Position numbers and translations under genes: made by a program
Source: Neobacillus mesonae
Lineage (GTDB): Bacteria > Bacillota > Bacilli > Bacillales > Cytobacillaceae
Length of the DNA: 64,000 bases
Assembly: GCF_023715155.1 (NCBI RefSeq)
Contig: NZ_JAMBNQ010000001.1
Location: forward strand, 62,001 to 126,000
Reading direction: 5' to 3'
Notes under the pieces: generated by a model
Database searches by the model: none
What the model was told of the DNA's origin: nothing
The model's input: the letters and a program-made list of their open reading frames with translations, nothing else
Part shown: piece by piece, positions 6,851-14,420 of the stretch
Numbering within the stretch: position 1 is the first letter of the stretch
Layout: each line of letters starts with the position of its first letter

Positions 6851-7100
6851 GAGGATGAATTTGAAGAATTTTGTCGAAAAATTTTTATGAATGATAAAAT
6901 CCTCCTTCTATTTTTTATCATTCATTCCTTAATCGAAATAGACACAAGTATCACGAATTGTTTTCACTACGATAAACAATAAGATGGACTTATATTCTTT
7001 GAAAGAAAGGATAAAATTGGTTAGAATGAATAAGAAAAGCTCAAGCTCCAAAAATAGGCTTGAAGCTGGCAATTTTTATGGACAAGTTTGAATTTATTTA
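6851..7100. other. AT-rich gap before yqeG, no gene seen
   Basis: Contains one Spo0A-like box (6872-6878) and, near 7033-7072, loosely repeated AAGCTCAAGCTCC and GGCTTGAAGCTGG words that could form a weak hairpin. No ORF with a ribosome binding site was found and the yqeG promoter was not placed with confidence. Confidence 0.4.
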
Positions 7101-7115
7101 ATGAGGTGTAGCCTT

Positions 7116-7631
7116 TTGCTAAAGGAATTTTTACCAAATGAACATTTTAAAAGTGTTCTTGAAATATCACCTGAAAAATTAAAGGAAAGAGGAATTAAAG
7201 GGATTATTACCGATTTGGACAATACACTTGTGGAATGGGACCGTCCAAGTGCCACACCGCAGCTTGTTCAATGGTTTGAAGACATTAAAAAGAACAATAT
7301 ACATGTTACAATTGTTTCTAATAATAATGAACAACGAGTCAAGGCATTTGCCGATCCGTTGAAAATCCCGTTCATTTTCCAAGCTAGAAAACCTTTGGTA
7401 AGAGCCTTTAATCGTGCTCTAAAGCAAATGGGGATTAAAAAAGAAGAAGCTGTGGTTATTGGCGACCAACTATTAACGGATGTACTCGGCGGGAACCGGG
7501 GCGGTTTTCATACAATTTTGGTAGTGCCAGTTGCCCAAACAGATGGACTGGCGACAAAATTTAACCGGTTTGTCGAACGTAGAATTATGAATTGGTTTCG
7601 AAAAAAAGGCATGTTACAGTGGGAGGATTAA
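7116..7631 (+). CDS. yqeG: YqeG, HAD-superfamily IIIA phosphatase
   Basis: A 171-residue HAD phosphatase with motif I DLDNT in IITDLDNTLVEWDRP, a Thr/Ser motif II (TIVSNNNEQR), a Lys in FQARKP and motif IV GDQLLTDVLGGNRGG. Substrate is not known; B. subtilis YqeG has 172 residues. TTG 7116 was chosen because GAGGTG sits seven bases upstream and the N-terminus then matches the family (MLKEFLPNE); an ATG at 7101 overlaps that site. It opens an operon running to yqeM, with four bases to yqeH. Confidence 0.88.
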   Translation: MLKEFLPNEHFKSVLEISPEKLKERGIKGIITDLDNTLVEWDRPSATPQLVQWFEDIKKNNIHVTIVSNNNEQRVKAFADPLKIPFIFQARKPLVRAFNRALKQMGIKKEEAVVIGDQLLTDVLGGNRGGFHTILVVPVAQTDGLATKFNRFVERRIMNWFRKKGMLQWED

Positions 7632-7634
7632 GCA

Positions 7635-8747
7635 GTGAGTGACCTAAAACAACATATTTGTATTGGCTGCGGAGTTCAGGTCCAGACAGAGAATCCGGAA
7701 ATGATTGGCTATGCCCCTCCATCAGCGTTAGAAAAGGAATCAATAATTTGCCAGCGCTGTTACCGGCTTAAACATTATAATGAAATTCAGGATGTTAACT
7801 TAACAGATGATGATTTCCTAAAAATTTTAAATGAAATTGGCAAAACAGAATCTTTGATTGTCATGGTCATTGATATATTTGACTTTAATGGCAGCTGGCT
7901 CCCGGGAATCCAGCGCTTTGCCGGCAATAACGATGTTGTCCTTGTTGGTAACAAGGTAGATTTACTGCCCAAGTCGGTTAAACATAACAAGTTAATTCAT
8001 TGGATGAAGCATGAGGCAAATGAGCTCGGTTTAAGACCTAAAGAAATCTTTTTAGTAAGTGCCGGTAAAGGGTGGATGATGAGAGAAACAGCAGAGGCTA
8101 TTGATGAACTGCGAAAAGGCAAGGATGTCTATGTAGTAGGATGTACAAATGTCGGAAAATCTACTTTTATCAATAGCATCATTAAAGAAGTTACTGGTGA
8201 GGGAGATGTCATTACCACCTCGCATTTTCCTGGAACGACCTTAGATATGATTAAAATTCCGCTTGATGATGGAAAAGCATTAATTGATACTCCGGGAATC
8301 ATTAACCATCACCAAATGGCTCATTTTGTAGATAAAAGAGATTTGAAAGTCATCACACCTAAAAAAGAAATAAAACCAAAGGTGTATCAGTTAAACGAAG
8401 GGCAGACACTGTTCTTTGGCGGATTAGCCCGATTCGATTATATCAGCGGTGGTCCAAAGAGGTCATTTGTGTGTTATTTAGCGAATGAATTAATGATTCA
8501 CAGGACGAAAACCGAGAAGGCTGATGAACTTTATGAAAATCATGCGGGAGAATTGTTGACCCCGCCAAGGCCTGAACAAGGTGCAAAACTGCCAGAGTTT
8601 GTAAAACAGGAATATGTGATTAGAGAAGGTAAAACAGATATTGTTTTTTCAGGACTAGGCTGGGTAACGGTAAATGAGCCAGGAGCCCAAGTTACGGCAT
8701 ATGTCCCCAAAGGGGTTCAAACAGTTTTACGAAAATCGCTAATTTGA
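7635..8747 (+). CDS. yqeH: YqeH, circularly permuted ribosome-assembly GTPase
   Basis: Needed for 30S subunit maturation in Bacillus. An N-terminal zinc finger (CIGCG and CQRC) precedes a circularly permuted G domain, seen from the motif order: G4 GNKVD, G5 SAGKG, then G1 GCTNVGKS, G2 GTT and G3 DTPG. The C-terminal part is the YqeH-type RNA-binding region. 370 residues against 366 in B. subtilis. GTG start behind GGGAGG. Second gene of the yqeG-yqeM operon. Confidence 0.94.
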   Translation: MSDLKQHICIGCGVQVQTENPEMIGYAPPSALEKESIICQRCYRLKHYNEIQDVNLTDDDFLKILNEIGKTESLIVMVIDIFDFNGSWLPGIQRFAGNNDVVLVGNKVDLLPKSVKHNKLIHWMKHEANELGLRPKEIFLVSAGKGWMMRETAEAIDELRKGKDVYVVGCTNVGKSTFINSIIKEVTGEGDVITTSHFPGTTLDMIKIPLDDGKALIDTPGIINHHQMAHFVDKRDLKVITPKKEIKPKVYQLNEGQTLFFGGLARFDYISGGPKRSFVCYLANELMIHRTKTEKADELYENHAGELLTPPRPEQGAKLPEFVKQEYVIREGKTDIVFSGLGWVTVNEPGAQVTAYVPKGVQTVLRKSLI

Positions 8748-8772
8748 GTTTAAATATGGGATGGGAGAAATA

Positions 8773-9612
8773 ATGAAAAAACTTTTTGCAGTAATCGGTG
8801 ATCCAATTAAGCATTCAATGTCCCCAGCCATGCACAATGATTTATTTTCATTTTACCAAATTGATGCCAATTACCTGTCTTTTCAAGTGAAGAACGAAAA
8901 TCTTCAGGATGCTGCTAAAGGATTAAGGGCAATTGGCGCAGGCGGGTTTAATGTCACGGTACCACATAAAACAGCTATTATTCCCTTTCTGGATGAAGTA
9001 GATGAATTAGCTGCGAGTATTGGAGCCGTTAATACAGTAGTCAATGAAAATGGAAAGCTAAAAGGCTTTAATACGGATGGACTTGGGTTTTTAAAAGGGC
9101 TTCAAGCCTATATGCCAAGTACAGCCGGTAAAAGGATTCTAATTATAGGAGCAGGCGGGGCTTCAAGGGCAATTTATTTTACTTTAGCAAAAGAAGAACC
9201 TGAGACTATTGACATTGCTAACCGCACAGTGGAAAAAGCACAAAGCTTAATTAATGAATGTCCATATCCTGTTTCATCTTCTGCTTTAACGCTTGCAGAA
9301 GCCGAAACAATGTTGGGTGAATATGATTTAGTTGTTCAAACTACATTGATTGGCATGGAACCAAAAATATCTGAGCAGCCATTGGATTTGAACAAAATAA
9401 AGCAGCAATCACATGTGTGTGATATAATATACAATCCCTTAAAGACAAAATTTCTACGGGAAGCAGAAGCAAGGGGAGCAAATGTCCAAAATGGAATCGA
9501 TATGTTTGTTTATCAAGGGGCACTTGCTTTTGAAAAATGGACAGGGATTTTCCCTGAAATAAAAAGAATGCGTGAGAATGTGTTAAAACAGCTAGGAGGA
9601 ACTTCATGTTAA
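8773..9612 (+). CDS. aroE: shikimate dehydrogenase
   Basis: Reduces 3-dehydroshikimate to shikimate with NADPH in aromatic amino acid synthesis. Substrate-binding residues are in HSMSPAMHND and VTVPHKT (catalytic Lys) with NTDG; the NADP Rossmann loop is GAGGASRAI. 279 residues, against 280 in B. subtilis. ATG 8773 was chosen over ATG 8761, since GGGAG lies between them. It overlaps yhbY by seven bases. Confidence 0.94.
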   Translation: MKKLFAVIGDPIKHSMSPAMHNDLFSFYQIDANYLSFQVKNENLQDAAKGLRAIGAGGFNVTVPHKTAIIPFLDEVDELAASIGAVNTVVNENGKLKGFNTDGLGFLKGLQAYMPSTAGKRILIIGAGGASRAIYFTLAKEEPETIDIANRTVEKAQSLINECPYPVSSSALTLAEAETMLGEYDLVVQTTLIGMEPKISEQPLDLNKIKQQSHVCDIIYNPLKTKFLREAEARGANVQNGIDMFVYQGALAFEKWTGIFPEIKRMRENVLKQLGGTSC

Positions 9613-9896
9613 CTGGAAAACAAAAACGACTTTTACGTTCTAAGGCTCATCATTTAGATCCAATCTTTCAAGTAGGGAAGGGCGGCGTCAATGGAAACAT
9701 GGTTAAACAAATCTCTGACGCCTTGGAGGCAAGAGAATTAATAAAAATAAGTGTGCTGCAAAACTGTGAAGAAGACAAAACAGTTGTTGCGAATGAACTA
9801 GCTGAAGGTTCAGGAGCAGAAATTGTCCAAATTATTGGAAATACCATTGTGCTTTACAAGGAATCCATTGAACATAAACAAATCACTCTCCCGTAA
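9606..9896 (+). CDS. yhbY: CRM-domain RNA-binding protein YhbY
   Basis: A 96-residue single CRM domain (YqeI in B. subtilis). The GKGGVNGNMVKQI loop holds the RNA-binding GxxG signature. Members associate with pre-50S ribosomal particles. It overlaps aroE with GGAGG inside the aroE end, so translation is probably coupled. Its operon position beside yqeH and rsfS suits a ribosome-assembly role. Confidence 0.9.
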   Translation: MLTGKQKRLLRSKAHHLDPIFQVGKGGVNGNMVKQISDALEARELIKISVLQNCEEDKTVVANELAEGSGAEIVQIIGNTIVLYKESIEHKQITLP

Positions 9897-9908
9897 AGGT
9901 GGTATTGG

Positions 9909-10478
9909 ATGAAGAAAGTGGGGATTTTGGGCGGAACTTTTAACCCGCCGCATATTGGGCATCTTTTGATTGCAAGTGAGGTTCAAAACAGCCTTAACCT
10001 AGATGAAATTTGGTTTATGCCTAATCATGTACCGCCGCACAAGAAGATGCCGGAATCAGTAAAAGATGAGGAACGGCTTCATATGTTGGAACTTGCTGTT
10101 TCAGATAACCCCGCATTCCAAGTTCAGCCTATAGAACTTAAGCGGGAAGGCCCCTCGTATACAGTCGAGACAATGAAAGTCATTAATGAAACATATCAGA
10201 ATATCCAATTTTTCTTTATCATTGGTGCCGATATGATTGAATATTTACCCAAATGGCATAAAATTGATGAGCTTGTTAATCTTGTTCAATTTGTGGGGGT
10301 AGAGAGGCCAAATTATCACCGGGAGACAGAATATCCTGTTCTTTATGTGGATGTACCTGCAATTGATGTTTCATCAAGTATGATCAGGGATAGATTTAAG
10401 AATGGAAAAACAGTAAGATACTTATTGCCAGACCGTGTAATTGCCTATATTGAGGAGAATCACTTATATGGAACGTGA
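9909..10478 (+). CDS. nadD: nicotinate-mononucleotide adenylyltransferase
   Basis: Adenylates nicotinate mononucleotide to deamido-NAD. The nucleotidyltransferase signature GGTFNPPHIGHL is at the N-terminus and SSSMIRDRF near the C-terminus is the second adenylate-binding motif. 189 residues, matching the family. ATG 9909 follows AAAGGTGG. It overlaps yqeK by 11 bases. Confidence 0.95.
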   Translation: MKKVGILGGTFNPPHIGHLLIASEVQNSLNLDEIWFMPNHVPPHKKMPESVKDEERLHMLELAVSDNPAFQVQPIELKREGPSYTVETMKVINETYQNIQFFFIIGADMIEYLPKWHKIDELVNLVQFVGVERPNYHRETEYPVLYVDVPAIDVSSSMIRDRFKNGKTVRYLLPDRVIAYIEENHLYGT

Positions 10479-11037
10479 AGATGCATTAAAACTTGTAAAA
10501 GAACAATTAACCGAACATCGTTATCAGCATACTTTAGGTGTAATGGAAACAGCCATTGACTTAGCCAAAAGATATGGTGCCGATGTGAAAAAGGCAGAGA
10601 TAGCTGCCATTTTTCATGATTATGCGAAATTTCGACCTAAAGAGGAAATGAGGAAAATAATAATTGAACAAGGTTTTCCAAAAGACTTGTTGGAATTTAA
10701 CGCGGAACTTTGGCATGCTCCTGCAGGGGCTTTCCTAGTGGAAACCGAAGCAGGAATAACCGACAGAGAAATACTAGAGGCTATTAGATATCATACTTCC
10801 GGCAGACCAAGTATGAGCCTGTTAGAAAAGGTTATTTATTTGGCTGATTATATAGAACCGGGCCGTCATTTTCCAGGAGTTGACGAAGTTCGACAATTGG
10901 CAAAGGAAAACTTGGATGAAGCTTTAATCAAATCGATTCAAAATTCAATTGCCTTTTTACTTAAAAAGAATCAAACGATTTATCCAGAAACATTTCATAC
11001 TTACAATGATTTGGTGAAAAATAGGAGGATTGATTGA
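10468..11037 (+). CDS. yqeK: YqeK, HD-domain dinucleoside tetraphosphate hydrolase
   Basis: A 189-residue HD-domain protein. The metal-binding His and HD pair are in HRYQHTLGVMETA and IFHDYAK; further His are at WHAPAG and RYHTSG. YqeK proteins hydrolyse Ap4A symmetrically. ATG 10468 follows GAGGAG inside nadD and gives MEREDALKLVKEQL. The stop TGA shares its A with the ATG of rsfS, so the two are coupled. Confidence 0.9.
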   Translation: MEREDALKLVKEQLTEHRYQHTLGVMETAIDLAKRYGADVKKAEIAAIFHDYAKFRPKEEMRKIIIEQGFPKDLLEFNAELWHAPAGAFLVETEAGITDREILEAIRYHTSGRPSMSLLEKVIYLADYIEPGRHFPGVDEVRQLAKENLDEALIKSIQNSIAFLLKKNQTIYPETFHTYNDLVKNRRID

Positions 11038-11393
11038 TGCATAATCAAGAATTGCTCAAGCTAGCCGTAAAAGCTGCTGACGACAAAAGAGCAGAAAATA
11101 TTACAGCGCTAAATATGCAGGGAATTTCACTGATTGCCGATTACTTTATTATTTGTCATGGCAATTCAGACAAACAGGTACAGGCAATCGCCCGGGGAAT
11201 CCGTGAAATAGCATTGGAAAATAATTTTGATGTAAAAAGAATGGAAGGCTTTGAAGAAGCCCGCTGGGTGTTGATTGATTTAGGAGATGTTGTAGCACAT
11301 GTTTTCCATCGTGACGAACGTGTCTATTATAACTTGGAGCGGCTATGGGGAGATGCACCGAGGGTAGATACCCTTAGCGAGTTAAATTCATGA
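11037..11393 (+). CDS. rsfS: ribosome silencing factor RsfS
   Basis: Binds ribosomal protein L14 and blocks subunit joining under nutrient limitation. Family features are ADYFIICHGNSDKQVQAIA, the EGFEEARWVLIDLGDVVAHVF core and YYNLERLWGDAP at the C-terminus. 118 residues from ATG 11037, which has GGAGG 12 bases upstream and overlaps the yqeK stop. It overlaps yqeM by four bases (ATGA). Confidence 0.93.
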   Translation: MHNQELLKLAVKAADDKRAENITALNMQGISLIADYFIICHGNSDKQVQAIARGIREIALENNFDVKRMEGFEEARWVLIDLGDVVAHVFHRDERVYYNLERLWGDAPRVDTLSELNS

Positions 11394-12148
11394 GCTATGA
11401 ACGGTTTGCCTATCTATATGATGCACTAATGAATGAAGCCCCGTATGATGAATGGCTTCAGTTTATGAAAGAAAAACTAGCCGCTCACCTAAATGAAAGC
11501 AAATCCAGCTCCATTCGTATGCTGGATTTGGCTTGCGGCACCGGTGAGCTTTCTGTCCGTTTTGCTAAAGAAGGGTTTCAAGTCACGGGTGTTGATTTGT
11601 CAGAAGACATGTTAATGGTCGCTAAACAAAAAGCAGAGTCAGAAAACTTGAAGATTCCATTTTATCAGCAAAACATGGCAGAATTAGAGGGGTTAGGAGA
11701 GTTTGATACAGCCGGTATCTTTTGCGATTCGCTTAATTATCTAAAGTCAGAACAGCAGGTAAGGGACACCTTTTTTCGAGTAGCTGACCATTTAAGACAA
11801 GACGGGTTATTCATTTTTGATGTCCATTCGATTTATAAAATCAGTGAAGTCTTTCTTAAACAAACTTTTGCCTTAAGTGATGATCCAATATCGTATATCT
11901 GGAATAGTTTCCCTGGTGAATATTCAAATAGCGTGGAACATGAACTGAGCTTTTTTGTGTTGGATGAACAAAGCGGTAAATATGACCGAATTGACGAACT
12001 TCATTTTCAACGCACCTTCACCGTAGAACAATATTCAGTCTGGCTTAATGAAGCCGGTTTTAAATTGTTGGAGGTTAATGCAGACTTTGAACATGCTGCA
12101 CCAGGTGCCCATTCTGAGAGAATCTTTTTTATTGCAAAAAAAAATTAA
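11390..12148 (+). CDS. yqeM: YqeM, class I SAM-dependent methyltransferase
   Basis: A 252-residue Rossmann methyltransferase. Motif I is LDLACGTGELSVRFA, the acidic residue closing strand 2 is in VTGVDLSEDM, and post-motifs QNMAEL and IFCDSLNYL follow. Target unknown. Last gene of the operon from yqeG, ended by a strong hairpin shared with convergent comER. Confidence 0.88.
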   Translation: MSYERFAYLYDALMNEAPYDEWLQFMKEKLAAHLNESKSSSIRMLDLACGTGELSVRFAKEGFQVTGVDLSEDMLMVAKQKAESENLKIPFYQQNMAELEGLGEFDTAGIFCDSLNYLKSEQQVRDTFFRVADHLRQDGLFIFDVHSIYKISEVFLKQTFALSDDPISYIWNSFPGEYSNSVEHELSFFVLDEQSGKYDRIDELHFQRTFTVEQYSVWLNEAGFKLLEVNADFEHAAPGAHSERIFFIAKKN

Positions 12149-12158
12149 CAGAAAGCTG

Positions 12159-12194
12159 AAAAGCCATCTTTTTCGAAAAAAGATGGCTTTTCAT
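12159..12194. terminator. bidirectional terminator between yqeM and comER
   Basis: AAAAGCCATCTTTTT, loop CG, AAAAAAGATGGCTTTT. Long perfect stem with T-runs on both strands. Confidence 0.88.
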
Positions 12195-12229
12195 AAGTTT
12201 TATGCAGGAATTCCTCAGATTTAGTCGAA

Positions 12230-13060
12230 TTATAAGTTTGAGTTGGAAAATTGCATTTCAATTTTTTCCAGATCTTCTTTAAACTTCTCATGTGTTGCTT
12301 GGAATAAATGTTCAAAAACATCCCCAAGTTCATTCTCCATCACTTTTATTCCTTCACCAGTGATGCCGCCTTTTACACATACTTTTTCTTGAAGTGATGG
12401 CAGGGTATAATGGCCTTGCTTTAGCAATTCCCCAAGACCGATAGTCATTTCACTCGCTAATTGTGTTGCTGTTTTTTCATCAATTTCTGTTTCGTGCACT
12501 GCTGCAAGGATAAAGCGTTGTAGTAAATAACTAAAAAATGCAGGGCCGCAGCTTACAATATCTGAAGCAACCCTAGTTATTTTTTCCTCGATGGGAAGCG
12601 GCACAGAAATTTTGGACATCAGCTGTTCTATTTCTATTTTCCATCCCGTCTTACAATTTTCACCATATGTGATCAAGGATATTCCAGTTAATGCACGGTT
12701 TGTAATGCTGGGAATGACCCTGGCTGCTGAACAGGAAATTTTGGATTCAATTTGATTTGTACTAATTGGGCTTGTGATGGAAATGAGACATTTATTCTCC
12801 GTTAAATAGGGATTAATCTCATCCATAACCTTAAAAACATCTAATGGTTTTACACAAACGAAGATTAAATCGGAATTTGCCGCCACTTCAATTGCATTTT
12901 CTCCAACTTTAAGTCCTTTGTATTTATTTCTCAGCACCATCGCTTTTTCGATTGTTCTATTTGTAATCATCATGGAAGAAGGGGATATTGCCTTTCCATC
13001 CAGTAAAGCCTCTACTAGGATTCTCCCCATATTACCGGTACCAATGATACCAATATTCAT
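12230..13060 (-). CDS. comER: ComER, pyrroline-5-carboxylate reductase-like
   Basis: A 276-residue NAD(P)-dependent oxidoreductase of the P5C reductase family. The N-terminal Rossmann motif is IGIIGTGNMGRIL; VCVKPLDV and ISITSPIS follow, and the C-terminal part has SCGPAFFSYLLQRFI with GLGELL and VKGGITGEG, matching the family's substrate end. In B. subtilis comER is divergent from comEA and is not needed for uptake, but has been linked to biofilm and sporulation. Same arrangement here. ATG is behind GGAGG. Confidence 0.88.
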   Translation of the reverse strand: MNIGIIGTGNMGRILVEALLDGKAISPSSMMITNRTIEKAMVLRNKYKGLKVGENAIEVAANSDLIFVCVKPLDVFKVMDEINPYLTENKCLISITSPISTNQIESKISCSAARVIPSITNRALTGISLITYGENCKTGWKIEIEQLMSKISVPLPIEEKITRVASDIVSCGPAFFSYLLQRFILAAVHETEIDEKTATQLASEMTIGLGELLKQGHYTLPSLQEKVCVKGGITGEGIKVMENELGDVFEHLFQATHEKFKEDLEKIEMQFSNSNL

Positions 13061-13147
13061 GATTTCGACCCTCCTTCACCTGCGAGTTTCTTTTATAACC
13101 ATATGATTCCCATGACTAAAATATACCTTCTGAAAGGATGGATTCCA

Positions 13148-13807
13148 ATGAAGAACTGGATAATGGAACATAAGCTGTATGTAATTCTTGCTGTCTTAGT
13201 GGTAATTGGCGGTTTATATTATTTTAATGAAACCCGCCCTATAATAGAGCCGCAGATCCAATCTAAGGCTTTGGTGGATGAGAATTTGGAAGCACCTGCT
13301 GAAGAGCATGCAACCAAGGAAAAGCAGGAAATTGAATCAAAACCGCCGGAAAAAATGATGGTAGATGTAAAAGGCCAAATTAAACTGCCTGGGGTCTATC
13401 AGGCAAGTGAAGGGGAACGAGTGATAGATGTCATTACCAGGGCAGGAGGGTTAACCGATAAAGCAGACAAAAGCCAGGTGAATTTGGCTGAACATATCCA
13501 GGATGAGATGGTAATTTACGTACCAGAAAAGGGTGAAGAGGGGATTATAGCAGCAAAGGCACAAGCTGGAGGAGGAGACAGCAGGAATCCCGGCAGTGCC
13601 GCGAATCAGCAAAGGAAAATAAATCTTAATAAAGCAAATTCCCAGGAATTGCAGAATCTCCCAGGTGTAGGACCTGCCAAAGCTGATGCAATCATTGAAT
13701 TCCGGGAAACAAAGGGAGGTTTTAAAACGGTGGATGATTTAAAAAATATCAGCGGTATTGGGGATAAAACATTTGAAAAGCTAAAAGATTTGGTGGACAT
13801 TCATTAA
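13148..13807 (+). CDS. comEA: competence protein ComEA, DNA receptor
   Basis: Membrane-anchored double-strand DNA receptor of the uptake machine. The 219-residue chain has a TM anchor (about 10-28), a variable Glu/Lys-rich linker, an SLBB-like domain (VDVKGQIKLPGVYQ through VIYVPEKGE) and a C-terminal pair of helix-hairpin-helix motifs (LQNLPGVGPAKADAI and LKNISGIGDKTFEKL). ATG 13148 follows AAAGGATGG; an in-frame start at 13103 lies before that site. First gene of comEA-comEB-comEC. Confidence 0.93.
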   Translation: MKNWIMEHKLYVILAVLVVIGGLYYFNETRPIIEPQIQSKALVDENLEAPAEEHATKEKQEIESKPPEKMMVDVKGQIKLPGVYQASEGERVIDVITRAGGLTDKADKSQVNLAEHIQDEMVIYVPEKGEEGIIAAKAQAGGGDSRNPGSAANQQRKINLNKANSQELQNLPGVGPAKADAIIEFRETKGGFKTVDDLKNISGIGDKTFEKLKDLVDIH

Positions 13808-13882
13808 TCGTTTCCATTGACCATCAGTACAAGTTAACATTAAACTAAAACCAAAAGTATTTTTCTAGGAGTTGGAGAATTC

Positions 13883-14344
13883 ATGAATAGAATATCATGG
13901 GATCAATATTTCATGGCTCAAAGCCATTTACTAGCATTAAGAAGCACTTGTACCCGTCTGACAGTCGGGGCAACGATTGTTAGGGATAAGAGAATTATCG
14001 CAGGAGGTTACAATGGGTCAATCGCCGGTGGAGATCATTGCATTGATAAAGGTTGTTATGTGATCGATAATCACTGTGTAAGAACAATTCACGCTGAAAT
14101 GAATGCATTGCTGCAGTGTGCAAAATTTGGTGTACCTGCAGATGGGGCAGAAATTTATGTCACCCATTTTCCTTGTCTTCAATGCTGTAAAGCTCTTATT
14201 CAAGCAGGCATTAAAACTGTTTATTATGCTGAGGATTATAAGAACCATCCATATGCCATTGAACTATTTGAACAAGCCCATGTAAAAGTTGAAAAGGTGG
14301 AACTCACAGAGCAAGTCATTGATTTTCGAAAAATAAAACAATAA
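13883..14344 (+). CDS. comEB: ComEB, dCMP deaminase-family protein
   Basis: Cytidine/deoxycytidylate deaminase fold. Zinc ligands are HAE (H in TIHAEMNALLQCA) and PCLQC; the catalytic Glu is present. The N-terminal SWDQYFMAQSHLLALRSTC matches dCMP deaminases. 153 residues, about 35 shorter than B. subtilis ComEB (189), the missing part being C-terminal. It lies between comEA and comEC and has its own terminator. B. subtilis ComEB is not required for DNA uptake as an enzyme. Confidence 0.9.
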   Translation: MNRISWDQYFMAQSHLLALRSTCTRLTVGATIVRDKRIIAGGYNGSIAGGDHCIDKGCYVIDNHCVRTIHAEMNALLQCAKFGVPADGAEIYVTHFPCLQCCKALIQAGIKTVYYAEDYKNHPYAIELFEQAHVKVEKVELTEQVIDFRKIKQ

Positions 14345-14352
14345 TTATTATA

Positions 14353-14380
14353 AACGCCGGTTCTCTCTCCGGCGTTCCTA
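14353..14380 (+). terminator. hairpin between comEB and comEC
   Basis: AACGCCGG, loop of eight, CCGGCGTT, then a weak T-run. May reduce rather than stop transcription into comEC. Confidence 0.6.
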
Positions 14381-14420
14381 TTTCTTCTGAAAAATATTTT
14401 AACTTTAATATGGAGAAGAT

